Below, piece by piece: positions 27,230-41,000 of a stretch of 64,000 nt of DNA. The position numbers were made by a program, and so were the translations under genes. The stretch comes from Carposina sasakii (taxonomy: Eukaryota; Arthropoda; Insecta; Lepidoptera; Carposinidae): positions 558,001 to 622,000 of the forward strand of contig CP053162.1 of NCBI GenBank assembly GCA_014607495.2. Reading direction: 5' to 3'. Every line of letters starts with the position of its first letter. Within the stretch, counting starts at the first letter, position 1. The notes beneath the pieces were generated by a model, which saw only the letters and a list, made by a program, of their open reading frames with translations, was not told the DNA's origin and searched no databases.

Positions 27230-27612
27230 GGAAGGGTGCAGGTGTAATTTTCTTATGAAAATCAAAAATTATTTGTAAATGGCTTGCATGTGTCCGTAAA
27301 GTGATGTTTTCTGGTAGATAAGTTATATTTTGATTACTTGTGCTGTGAATCTAGTGCGTGTGCATGGTTTTATACGCAGGTAAGCCGAGTGAAACTTTAG
27401 CCGGATTACGATTTCTTCATGGGCGCATGTAAGTTGTTTCTGCAATAATTTTCCATTTTGACTAACTTTACACTTGTTCTTGAGGATTTTCTCGACGTTT
27501 CCACTCATAATCATTGTCATCCATCATAAATTCAGAATACATTTTACTAAACAATGATTAGGCTGTATGGGTTTAGTTCCCCATGCCTTTCCTTCGGGAT
27601 AAACTTAAAAAA
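27230..27612 (+). repeat. Dispersed repeat ending CCTTTCCTTCGGGATAAAC
   Basis: A block of about 380 bp (AAAGTGATGTTTTCTGGTAG ... TTTCCTTCGGGATAAACTTA). Near-full copy at 29970-30352, inverted copies at 44155-44540 and 44570-44840, partial inverted copy at 24590-24960. The 29970 copy ends about 95 bp before the GTF2H4 start codon. Confidence 0.7.
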
Positions 27613-27879
27613 AAAAAAAATCATGGGATTCGGCCATAGAAATGTATACAAGCTGGAAACAGCGCTTCTTACTAAAAACTGCCTCCCGAAAATTTGACCA
27701 ATTTGACCTTGAAAAACTAGACGGGGAAAAATTAGAGTGTACTCACAATTTAATTTTAATGGACATTTCATTCAATGACATTTCTACCACGAACAACCCA
27801 AGTAACACAGGAAGCATTTTAACAAACGGATAATTAACTTATGTAGAACTTAAGGTTCGTAGAAACTCTTATATGAGTT

Positions 27880-28400
27880 TACTGAGCATCTTGATGCTTT
27901 ATATGAGCATTTTGAAACCATTATGATGCTTTACACTTTATAAGGGGTGGATAATGGCATATCAAAATGATTTTGTAATGCCTGTAGTTTTAGTGCATCA
28001 ATACACAAAACAGCTTTGCAGCTTTCAGCTGTTTTTAGTACATTTGGCTCTACAATTGCATTTTTAAGTAGGATATAAATGCTCAATGCTGTTTAGTAAC
28101 ATAAACATAAACCATTATGTCATGTAAATGCCATACAGCTTTTAGCTGTTTTTTATGTCTAAGGGTCTACAATAGCATTTTCAAATAGTAAGATAATGCC
28201 TAATGCTGCATAAAAGCATAAACTTGTGCTATTATAATGCAGCGTAATTCCATTCTACAGCTTTGGGCTGTTTTAGTGCCCTTCGTTATTTAATAGCACT
28301 TTTAACTAGTAAGGAAATGCCTAGTATTGCTAAGTAGCATAAACGTGAATCAATGTAATGCTTGCATTTTTGAAGGTCAACTGAGTTCTTTTAAACAGCT
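27880..28400. repeat. Degenerate tandem array, unit about 122 bp
   Basis: Motifs recur at 28011, 28136 and 28258 (CAGCTTTnnAGCTGTTTT), each followed by TCTACAATAGCATTTT-like, AATGCCTAATGCTG-like and CATAAACnTnnACC-like blocks in the same order. A fainter unit precedes and a truncated one follows. Three to four diverged copies, without an ORF. Confidence 0.7.
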
Positions 28401-29969
28401 AATTTTTATGGTGGATACATAATAATTAATAAGTAAATATTAGATTATCCGTTTCTAAAGAAAAGTAGGAATAATTGCAGAGAACCCAATGGAATTTGTA
28501 TTGGCCTAAAAATAGGTAACATAAAATTTGCACAATTTACATTACACATTTACAAAATAAAAAAGGATGGTCTTAGCCATTGTGATATTGTCCGTGATCC
28601 TAAAGACCTGGAATGTAAATTGGTATATTTACGAGTACATAATTATGAATACTTATATTTCGTACCACTATTGCATACGTACAAATAAGAAACGTTGTTT
28701 TAAGTGCTTTAGTGTTTTATTTAGATTAAAGGGATTTAACAACTATTAAATAAATAACCATTAAATATCTTTTATTTTATTTGCACAAGTTTTTCCATCG
28801 TTCTTTGAAGCTGAGCATAAGAACGATAAATGTTTCTGTAATGAACGACAAATGTTTTGTGCTCTATCTGCCAGTAATTGATCCAGTGATATAATATTTT
28901 GGTAGCTGTAACGTTACTATAATCTATACGTGGGTTTCCTTGATTATCTGAAAATTTAAATTTTAGCACCTATACTAACTAGTGATTACAAAATGTTCAG
29001 TGACAGGCGCCACCAAGCTAGGCGTTTAAACCTTTTTTGGGTCCACCCAAAGCTACGCAGAGAAAATTATCACTAAAATTAATCCGCTCAGTAAATGGCG
29101 GCAGTAGGCGTAAAAGCGAGACAGACAGAGTTACTTTCACATTTATAATGTTATATATGATAATAAAAAGTATAACATTTCAAAATAAATTCATTGTAGG
29201 GTCGGTCTCTTGTTATGGAAAAGTATGTGCACCCTACTCAATAATATACAATACACAGAAAATGTTTAAAAAGTAGCTTAAGAAGCAAATATTGGGATTA
29301 TGAGGATAAGCAACTAACTAAATAAAGTTTTGTGACAAATATTTAAAAAAGCAAGAGTGAATATTGCCTAAAATTTGCTGTTTAAGTTTTTGCCTAGGGC
29401 CATAGTTTGGAAATTCAATTTTGTACTTACGAGTGATATAATAAGTTGGATCCTGGATGCCACTCGCTTCTGCAACCACGAACAATACATTTCACTACTG
29501 TATTTATATCAATACCACCAAAATATCTTATTTAGTCCACACAAATATGCGAAGTGATTCAAACAAATCGACTTGACATGATTTGACATTTTGTCATGTG
29601 CTACCCAGGGATACCATTACATAGCAACAGAACATTCCTTAAAATACAGAATTTTTGCTACCGCGAAGGTTTGTTTTACTATATTATGTACACTTTATTT
29701 ATAATACAAATTACATTAAATACATTTTATTACTCTATTAAATATGTAAACATTTTCAAAACGAATCCAAGTTTTTCATGATAATATTATATTTATGCCT
29801 TTTTCAACGTCTTTACTTACATTATAGGGTATTTTTTTTGCTGTGTAAGGGATCCCTTGTGGGAAAACAAGGGGGGGAGGCTGTCATTTTTTCATGTTTC
29901 AATTTCTTGTTCAGAGCTTGGAATCCATCCTAAGAGGAGATACCAAATCCCTGGATTCGGCGGAAAAAG
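28401..29969. other. Intergenic, no gene seen
   Basis: AT-rich. A LINE-tail-like GGCGTAAAAGCGAGACAGAC is near 29105. Short ORFs have no recognisable domains. Confidence 0.5.
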
Positions 29970-30446
29970 CTAGAATAGAATAGGGTGTAATTTTCTTGTG
30001 AAAATAAAAATTTATTTGTAAATGGCTTGCATGTACCCGTAAAGTGATGTTTTCTGGTAGATAAGTTATATTTTGTTTACTTGTGATGTGAATCTAGTGC
30101 GTGTGCATAGTTTTATATGCAGGTAAGCTGAGTAAAACTTTAGTCAGAATACGATCTATTCAAGGGCTCATATAAGTTGTTTCTGCAATTCTTTTTGATC
30201 TTTACTAATTTTACACCCATTCTTGAGGATTTTCCCGACGTTTCCATTCATCATCTTCAATATCATCTAATTCATCTATCATAAATTCAGAAATTATACT
30301 AAAGACAATGGCTGTATGGGCCCTTGCCTTTCCTTCGGGATAAACTAAAAAAAAAGAAATTGTTTGTTGTGTGTTCTTCAGGTTCCTATTAGTTATTTTA
30401 TGCTATAATTTACAAAGTAATATTAATATTTAGTGAATAATCTAAA

Positions 30447-30866
30447 ATGTCTGAGCCTTCTAGTTCTAAGTCTAAATCATCATCGCATTTAAACCCTCCT
30501 CCGACTCTGCAATGCAAGGATCTTCACGAATATTTGAAGTCTCGGTCGGCTCAGTTCTTAGAGACTTTGTATAATTATCCCACAATCTGCCTAGCTGTAT
30601 ATAGGTAAGCAACTGCTCATTATCTCGATTTAACTTATGACATAACTTAAACCTTACTACAAAAATATTGGAAAGTTTAAAGTTTTAGAGGTTATGTTTT
30701 TATTCCTAGAACTTTCATGAAGTGTTATTTTAAATCTTCAGAGAACTACCAGAATTAGCGCGTCATTTCGTTATACGACAACTTTTCGTGGAACAACCAG
30801 TACCTCAAGCAGTTGTAGCCTCATGGGTGTCGCAAGCTCATGCCAAGTAAGTGTTACTGGTATTTC

Positions 30867-30912
<46 letters not shown>

Positions 30913-33900
30913 CTGTTCCCAAAATGGGGTAGTCAGAACCGCAAGATCATAAAAGAAATTCTATAGACACGTTTAGCATAACACAATCATATCCCTCACA
31001 TACATTAGAGTAATTCTATTCTATTCTATTCTTTATTGTACACAGACATTTTATATGGAAAAACATTTTACATTGACAATGTACAAAGGCGTGCTTATCC
31101 CTATAAGAGATTTCTTCCAGCAAACCACTTGAGATAGCGAAAGTTGGGTGAAAAAGGTAGATTGTATGTGTACACAATACCAAATAAATATACTTACATA
31201 AACCTACATAATATCAATCAATATACCTAAATAATAATACATATCTACATATAATAAACCTAACCTACATAGACTTACAATAAAAGTATCTTATAATAAT
31301 AAAATAACCGACAGACCTACTAAGGAAGAGAAAGGTAGTATGCCTTTACTTGTCTCTTAAAGATGTCAATTGTAGGACAATTGGTATGAGATTAATCCAA
31401 TTAAGTAGATAATAAAAACCATAGTTTAAATCCTGTGGACTGGTCTAATTCCAACATTGTATAAATTACAAAAAGATGGTCAGATGCAGTGATACACATT
31501 ATTGACTCTAAATGTTGTTTCAGAGAGCAGACTAAAGCTTGTGAAGCTCTCTCAGAGCTGTCAGTATGGCAGGAGGCACCGATACCGGGAGGCATGCCCG
31601 GCTGGACCCTGTGCCAGTCTTTCAAGAAGAACCTGAAGGTGGCCCTGCTTGGAGGGTTAGTTGATTTGGTTTGGTTACAGGGTAAAAAAGTGTGATGATG
31701 AAAAAAGTTAGAAGGGGAAGACCTGCAGCAAAAATGACTCACAATGTTACTGTGTGGACTCCTTCTTTTGTCAAAGATGAAACTAGTTAGCATTATTCCG
31801 TAATCCACAGAGCAAAGTCGCAGACATCAGCTAGTAACCTCATAAATTCGACATAAGATCTTAGGCAGTTGTCTGGCTGTTTCTGGTAAAACAGTGAGTA
31901 AGAAGCAATTAAAGCTATAAAATAGAAACATGTAGACGATCCAGGGTTCGAAGTGATAATTATCATTGATAATCACGATAATTATCTTGATAAATATACC
32001 TTGATCTTTGATAATTATAAAATTTGAAAATTAAATTAGCCTAAGTTATTTACTTGTATCCGAACGTTATTTGCTTATCCAAACATGCTAGACTAGAGAA
32101 GTGTCAGGGTTCAAAATGATAATTATATTTATCAAAATATACCTTGATAATTATCTTTGATAATTATAAAAATCAAATACTAAAATAATCTAAGTTTATT
32201 TACATATCCAAATGCACTAGACATAAAAAAACCTTTCCTACTGACAAGAGAAGTGTGAATTTCAGAAATTTCACTTTTTTTACGTACTTTCTTACTTTAT
32301 TGACACCATAAAAACAAACTCTGAATTAAATTGTATTTTTCTCATTTAAAATTCTTTGATGTTCATCTAATAATGCCGAAAAACTGAGACCCTTTTTGAG
32401 ATAATTAGATTATAATTGAAATAAAGAAAATTTCAATAAGTTAATTCACAAATCAGCTAGGATAATTAATGGATAATTATCAAAATTATTAATAAAGAAA
32501 TGGAAAAAATTCCTCACCTGGGTGGGAATCGAACCCACGACCTCTGCATTCCGTGCAAGCGCTCTTACCACTGAGCCACCGGGTCAATTACTCGGATGAC
32601 GAATTTTACCATCACTTTTTGAAATTACATTATTGGAAACATTATTTTTTCATCCCGATAGCTATACACTAGCCAAATCTCGGCAAACAAAGCTGAATCC
32701 CTCAGCACAATGTTTTAATGATGAAACGATCAACCATATCCTAACGGATTATATTATGGAGAAGTGTTTTTATCTTAGTCAAGATGTTATATATTATAAA
32801 ATTATTAATAAAGAAATGGAAAAAATTCCTCACCCGGGTGGGAATCGAACCCACGACCTCTGCATTCCGTGCCATAAATTATTATCTAAAAAAAATATTT
32901 ATCTTGTTAATTTCGAACCCTGAGAAGTGTGAATTTCATTTCTTTACGTACTTTCTTACTTAAGTTTGACATTATAAAACAAAAAACAAACTCTGAATTA
33001 AATTGTGTATTTGTCAGTTATTCTTTGGTGTTTGTTTAATAATGCTGAAAAACTGAAACCCTCCTTGAGATAAATATAATCATTTAAATAAAGAAAATTT
33101 CAAGAAGTTAAATGGCAAATCAGCTTGGATAATTATGGAAATAAAATATTTATCTTGATAATTTCGAACCTTGAGGCGATCAGAGATGAGCTAGTGTATA
33201 CTTTCGTCAGTTTTGTAGCTGGGCTGTAAGTGAGTACGCGAAGGCGATGAGTAAGAAATCGCTCGCACTAAAGAGCCGCGAAGCCGTTTCGGAGCAGTTT
33301 GGTAACAAACACCGTGATAAGGGGAATTTTATTACTACCAGAAGAATTGGTTTCGGCACCAAGTGTCAATAATTTCATAAACAAACTAGACAAACACATT
33401 AAAGAACATAGAAAAACGTAACAAGAGAACATTCAGATACAGGCAAAGTCAGTTGCCTCAACTGCCTGCCTGTTTACATATATAATAATATAATAATAAT
33501 AATAATAATGTAGTTAGCTTTTACATATAATATTGTGGTCAGTGGCCGAGCCTGGTCACAGTCGGGCTCCCTCGAGCCGGACGGGAAGGCGCGTTCCCCC
33601 GAGTTCCTGGACGCGTACGCCACGGAGCGCTGGCAGTGCGTGCTGCACTACATGGTGGGCAGCGCCACCACCGAGGGCATCTCTGCTGATGCCGTGAGAA
33701 TCCTGCTGCATGCCGGGCTTATGACTAGGTGCGTGTCCTTTGTGTGTTTATTTCTGTGTGCCTAATGTTTTATATTACTCTGCTTAAGTCATATGTCTAT
33801 TCCTATAAGTTTATATATCTTATCCTCCTCCTCTATGCCAATGTGTATAAAGTTGCAGTCCAGTACAGACGGCTGTGTTTCCTAAATGTAGTAGCAGGAA

Positions 33901-36900
33901 CTGAAGCATCGTAAAGTAGACCCCATAGCTACCGAAGTGAGGACAGATCTAATTGAAGAAGATGCAGCTGAATGTATTCTAGCGATGTAGACTAGGTTTA
34001 TTTGTGTAAAATGATTATTTGCTCAAAAAATGGTACACTAGGCAGACATGTGCCACCCTAGGCCACATCTTGCATGATATCAGGCATGATGGCGGTTAAA
34101 TGTTTGCCTAGCTAATTGAAAAAAAATATATATATATATTTGGACCCAAATATCATTACTCCGTATTAAACGTTGATTATTATCTATATATTATGTTTAT
34201 AATCCAAAACTGGTCTGATTTGAAAAATTCTTTCAGTAGATAGATAGCCCGTTTATGCAAGGGTATATAGCAATCCGCCCCGGCTAGGGTGCAAGCCCCC
34301 TTATACCGCTCGTAGATTATAAGTTTGTTATTCTTTATAAATGTAAACACTGACACTAAAGTCAAGGTTTTTTGGCATAGAAGAGTGAAGTGGCCACTCC
34401 TGGTCAGATCACAGAGAGCCCTGATTACAGTGGAACTCCGACTACAGGCGAAATTATCGGCGGTGAGCCTCATGACTCGCGCATACGGCGAAATTCCAGT
34501 TCTTATCAAGTGCTTACTACTCAGCATGTTCTCCCAAACTGTAGGTTGCGATTTAAGCGGGAAAGCTTGTGTTGGGATCTTTACTCCTGTGAGATGCTGC
34601 CTGCGCGGCTTTCATCACTATCGCTCCCACATATGACTATAAAACAAACTTACCCCGCTGTCTGTCTATCCATATATTGTATGCTTACTTAGATCATTCA
34701 AACTACTTCTATACATATAATAAAAATGTAACAGATCAATGTCTGTACATGGAAGATATATGAGAAAAAAATATTATAGGAGACCTTTATCAACGCAATA
34801 GTACCAAAAAGAATATTTTTTTAAATTTTTGTCGGTTTCTCTGTGCGTTCGTGCACGCTAATCTCAGAAACGGCTGAACCGATTTCGATGCAGTTTTTAG
34901 GAATATATTGTGACAGGTCCGGTCCCACTTAACATATAGGCTACTTTTTATCCCGGGAAAATGTTTATATCTCGGATAATTTCGACATTTTGTTTTTTCT
35001 GTAGTCCACGCGAACGAAGTCGCGTGCGTCCACTAGTATATATATAACAAAAGACCCGCCCCGTCTTTACACGGGTGCAATGTCCCCTCAGGCGGACGAA
35101 GTAGTAATAGCTACATAGTAAGAAAGTGTAGACATACATATATATAATCACGCTTTTATCCCTTACGGGGTAGGCAGAGCACCAAGGGCCGATAGAACCA
35201 CATGGTGCCACTTCTGACCAATTTTGAGGGTATAGTTGAGATGTACAAGTTCGGTTAGTAGTGACAGGTGGTCAGCCCATCGCCTACAAAACACCAAGAC
35301 CCTCTTGTCCCTCTACTGACTTGTACATTATGCCCGGGAAGAGAAGCAGCTGTAGAATTATACGTTTTTTTCCTAGAGTACTCCCAGAGCAGCATAGAAG
35401 AATATAATGAATGGTTAATTTCCGCAGGTGTGGCTGTTCCTGCAACACTACCTCCACACGGCGGAGAAGCGCAGCCTCAGCGCGGCCGAGTGCCTCGCCT
35501 TCCTCTACCAGCTCAGCTTCAGCACGCTGGGGAAGGTACCGCGCTCGACAGCTATGCTAAACGTGGCTTTTGGATCTCTTTTATGATCCTGCCGTTTTAT
35601 ACTTAATTTTATTTGACGGCCGATTGGTGTAGTAGGTAGTGGCCCTGCCTACGACACCATAGGTCCTGGATTCGAATCCCGGTAGGTGCAAACATTGATA
35701 TGATGAATATTGATGTTTGTTTCCGAGTCATGAATGTTTCTATACTTATCTATGTATTTATATACCGTTGCTTAGTACCCAGGACACAGATCTTATGGAT
35801 CTTAATGTGGGACTAGGTTAATGTGTTGTGTAGTGTGTGAATATTTATTATTATTATTTAGAAATAGAAAGAATCCGAAAGAACGAAATTAGGTTTTTTA
35901 TTAGACACAGTTTTGTGTATTATTATCATGAATAGTTCCTAATGAAATTGCTACTCAATTCAATAGTACCTACTCATATAAAGTTTGCACTATAAAAAAC
36001 CTAAAGAGGCTGATTCGCAAACACAAAACGGAAATTTTTAGTAGGATACATCAATATGAAAAAACGTCAAACTTCACTCATATCTTACAAGTACGATGTG
36101 TGCTAATGTTTACAAACAATGCTTCTTTGAAACTCAAATTTCTATCTTAAAAAAAACGGGGTATATATAGGCTACACCCCATTTCCGGAACACAATAGTG
36201 GGGTAAGCACAAACCTTTTTACGCGGCGTAACGCTAGCGACTCGCTAGCAAAATCTATGTGATTTGACAGTTTGACGATAGCGTTACGGACTGTCGAGAG
36301 GTTCATGCTTGCCCCTCTGTAGTCAGATAGCCTTTCTGAAGGATAAAGTTGATAAAGTGGAGAAAGACAATATCAAATTTATCTAATGCAAATGATTAGT
36401 AAAAAAACAGTTGTTGCTTATCGCCTGCGAGAATAATCGAGGTCGGCTATTGCGACATACACGGAAGGAGATGCAGCTCATGTATTCTAGTGAAACCCCG
36501 CATCAGAAGGATTTTTTAGAAGAAGGCTTGAAAATATTTACAGGATAACATACAGTTTTGGAGTCCGTTTCGGCAAAGGCCTCCAATATTAGAGATATTA
36601 TGGTCGATTTTGGCAGTCACACTTAAACCTAAATTTAATCCTACCTGTCCTTTTCTCTCTCAGCCATTTATGTTAAGAAAGGAGAGATAGACCTGACTAA
36701 GATTAGATTTAGGTTTAAGTGTGACTGCCAGAATCGACCCTATTATTTCATCATCATCATCATCATCAGCCTATCGCAGTCCACTGCTGAACGTAAGCCT
36801 CCCCCAGGGTATGTCACAAGACTGCCATGGGGGGTATTTGCCCATAGTCACCACGCTGGGCAGGCGGGTTGGTGACCGCAGTGTTATTTTCGGACTATGT

Positions 36901-37964
36901 TGTCAGTACGGGAGGCGCTGCTGCCCACCTTCCGGAAACCCTTAATCGCCTCGTACGATACCCACGGGCAGACATGGGGTGGTACTAATTCTATTCTGCC
37001 AGCACTACGCGGCCAGTACGCTATTATTTAGCTAAAACTTATTATGTACTAGTTCATGATTTCTCCTAATTTCTCGGGTCTCGATTCTAGGCTAATTTCT
37101 AAAAGAAATTTCCATTTACGTTATGGTACGTCTACCTCTGTATTTAGATTATATGGCTAATTAAGTCTCATAATTATAATTCTCTTATTGGAGGGTATCG
37201 CCCACCTACCGATGTGTCCCCTATACACCTCACGCTGACCACTCGTGTATTGCTGCCGACTCATGATCACGAGTCTATTACTATTATTACAGGATTACAG
37301 TACAGAAGGCATGAGTAACAACATGCTGGTGTTTCTGCAACACTTGCGAGAATTCGGACTTGTCTACCAAAGAAAGGTAAGTTATTTTATTAATAAACAA
37401 TGTTATTTATTACTAGTGGTCGCCCGCGACTCCGTCCGCGTGGACTGCAAAGTGAAATGTCGATATTGTCAAAAAATTCAGTAAATGTACTCCTTATGTT
37501 AAGTGGGACCTGTCACAAATACTGAAAACTGCATCGAAATCGGTTCAGTCGTTTCTGAGATTAGCGTGCACAAACATCGATCCGCTACAATTTTATTATA
37601 ATGTATAGACTAAGGGTAAATATGAAATAAAATAGGATGAAAAAATAATAACGTTGCCAATATGTAATTCAGAAAAGAGATGGTGAAATTCGTCATCCGA
37701 GTAATTGACCCGGCGGCTCATGGTAAAGCGCTGGCACTAATGCAGTCGTGGATACCAAACACTTATAATGCTCTTTTCTCAGACATAGACCTATTTCACT
37801 CAAGTAAACCCACATTTAAGAAAAAGGTCTTATTATGCTTATAAGACAAGAATGAAGAAGAAAATACTTATCTATGTATTTATGTACCGTTGCTTAGTAC
37901 CCACGACACAAGACCTTAGAGATCTTAGTGTGGGACTAGGTTAATGTGTTGTGTAGTGTGTGAA

Positions 37965-38019
<55 letters not shown>

Positions 38020-41000
38020 TATATATAATATATATATATATATATACCGTCAGGGGCTTATCACATCACCTGAACTTGCTAGATTTGTTTATTGGTAGTG
38101 GTCTGGTCCCAAGTGATTATTGTTTTATTTTATTCCATGTTGATAAACCTACACACGCACTCACACTCACATACACTCATACAATTACATAAGCCCTCAC
38201 ACAACACAAGAATCATTATTATAAATTATACCTAGTATTTCTGGCCTAGGGCTAAACACATGCATCTTATGCACTGTTTTTGATTTTGCTGATTTTAATT
38301 GTTTAAGTATAGATAATGAAATCCTTAATTGGCTTTATTTTATATTTATTTTTAATGTATAATTTCATTTACGGATTTTAACATGCTGACATTGTTACTT
38401 TGGTCAGACAAGCAGCCAGCCGTAAAATAAACGCTCAATGTGAATTTGGCAATATATCTTTCGCAAGAGACCATATTGCGCCGAACTCATACATAATTGG
38501 ATCATTGACATCCTATTGCAGTCCACTGCTGGATGTAGGCCTTCCCTGAGGCACGCCACAAGGCTACCGTCATAGAGGGGTTTTGCCATGTCATAGGAGG
38601 GTTTTTACCCTGTCATAGGGGGATTTTTGCCATGGGCAGGAAAATAATGATTCCTAATGTGCTGTGCAGCGTAAAGCGGGCCGCTACTACCCCACCCGCC
38701 TCGCACTGCACATGTCTGGCGCGGCGGACGCGGCGGGCGGGGCGGCGGGCGGAGCGGGGAGCGGGGCGGCGGGCGGGGCGGGGAGCGGGACGGGCTACAT
38801 CGTGGTGGAGACCAACTACCGCGTGTACGCATACACGCAGACCAGCCTGCAGGTGGCGCTGCTGTCGCTGTTCACGCAGCTGCTGTATCGGTATGTGTGT
38901 CTATTTATATATTTAGCTATTCTAGGTTAAAATAGGGAGCGAAAACGCGAAGCTCGGAACCGAACGGATGACGGAGATCTGTTGAGGCCCTCTGCCTCAT
39001 TTACGGGACACAGGAACCTAAGTCTAGGTTAAAATAATACTAATAACTGGTGTAAAATTGGTCAGAAGCGGCACCATGTGGTTCTATCGGCCCTTAGTGC
39101 TCTGCCTAGCCCGTAAGTGATAAAGGCGTGATTATATATATGTATGTATGTAGGTGGTGTCATTGGGTTCGATTAATACCTTAGGACCAGAGGCGGCTCC
39201 TGGTATTTTTAGATGGGGGTTCACGTTTTTTTTTTCATATAAGCAAGATCCTCTCTCTTATTAAAATTCAGATGATCTAATGAAACACATTAAAGGCAAC
39301 CATATCGCGTTCTAACTCGGACTAAGCGACATCTAGTGGCCGCATACGCACTACGAATTAACGTGAACGGCGCTCCAGATAAAGCTAATTTTTCATACGA
39401 AATCTTCTGTTTCACGCGCCGGCCTATGTCGGTAGGCCTCTTTCGCACTTATTGAATACTGTACTAGGAATCATACCAAATTACGTTTCATTGGAACGCG
39501 ATCGCTAGCGCTCCACTCTATACAGAAGATTACAACTTACTTGAGACGAACGCGCAAACACTATTAAACAATATTAAACAAATAAACATAGTAGAATTGA
39601 AAGATAGTTATAAATATAGGGAGAATATAGATTGCTTATGTAATCCTCGTGGGTGGGAAGTGCACCGCACCAGTGCTCCTTAGGACGAGCCGCCAGTGCT
39701 TAGGACCCAAAATCAACCTCGCCTGCCCGTGGTGTACCCTGCTATTTAACGGACGAGGCTCTGATGCTAAATCACTGCAAAAAATAAAGTCGCTTCCCGG
39801 TATCTGTCTCTATGTATGCTTAGATTTTTAAAACTACGCAACGGATTCTTATGCAGTTTTTTAAAAATAGATAGAGTGGTTTAGGAGAAAGGTTTATACA
39901 AGTGTGTATAATCAGGAACACCCCCGAACGTGAAGTTCGCTGGGTCAACTAATAGCTTATAATATAATACCTAAAAGAATGTCACGGAAACATTTTCTAT
40001 TAGATTCGTTACCGGTCGGTAGATTGTTGTATTTGTGCCAGAAAAGCGGCGGTAGGCTCACCACCTTACCACGTGGGACTTAATAAGCTAACTGGTGAAA
40101 AGTGGATGTGTAATTTGCCCAACCTCCTTGAGGGATAATGTGCGTGACTGTACAGGGTGTAAAAAGACAACGATGTTTTTTAATACCTCGTATTCTTTGT
40201 AAGGTTACGATCATTTTCTTCTATGGAACCAACCCTGGGAAACGACAAAAAAATTATGAAAAAATACTGTCATTTTATTGTAAGCAATGTATTCGTTTGA
40301 TGCGCAAAGTACAAATGTACCTACAAAACTAACATTATAACATTTTGTCATGGTGTCATTGAAAAAAAATGTTTGTTAACCGATTTTAGATGGATTTATG
40401 TAAAAAAAAAATGATAATATTAATGTAACTCACCTCAATATCTTGCAAACCCGTGGTTTCCCAGGGGTGCTTCCATAGAAAAAAAATATCGTGATGTTAC
40501 AAAGAATACGAGCTATTAGAAGAACAAAGTTGTCTTTTTACATCCAGTATGTAAATAGCAAAAGCATACTCGTAGGAGGGGCAGCAGCGGCTTTCAATGT
40601 TCATCATTGATCCTGTAGCGGGGCCACTTATCGGACTCAAGACAGAACCACAATCTAATGCAAATCCTAGAACGCGATATCGAAAATGATTTGTGATAAC
40701 ATGACCAAACAATTTCTAGTAGGCACCTTGTAGAGTCTTTTTTTAAATTTGCTCTATTAACTAGATAGAAATCATAAACATCATTGATTAATAGATTTGC
40801 ATCTACTTTACAATTTGTACCCTGCTTTGAGTAGACACAACATCTTAAATAAAATCTTCTTGTCATTTCCTTCCTTTTCTTCTCCTTCGTCTTCTTTCGC
40901 GAACTGAACTGGCTGTAATACTAGGGGTCGACTAGCCCGGCCCGCGTCTCCCCGGCCAGCCGCATCTTTCCCTTTCCAAATGGGTCAGATTCTCTGACCC

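Noticed and set aside
31401..31808. 135-codon minus-strand ORF
   Set aside because: Antisense to GTF2H4 exon 3; no independent support.
32520..32590. tRNA-like sequence on the minus strand
   Set aside because: Box A and B are present but the acceptor arms do not pair, an A-rich tail follows and partial copies occur at 32795 and 37676. It is a SINE, not a tRNA gene.
34470..34540. FQFL-coding stretch as the missing GTF2H4 exon
   Set aside because: Only four or five residues match, a stop is close on each side and no AG/GT borders fit.
35616..35690. tRNA-like head on the plus strand (also at 60659)
   Set aside because: Followed by a shared non-tRNA body and tail in both copies, so SINE.
37944..38192. 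82-codon ORF rich in Ile-Tyr
   Set aside because: Translation of a TA microsatellite.
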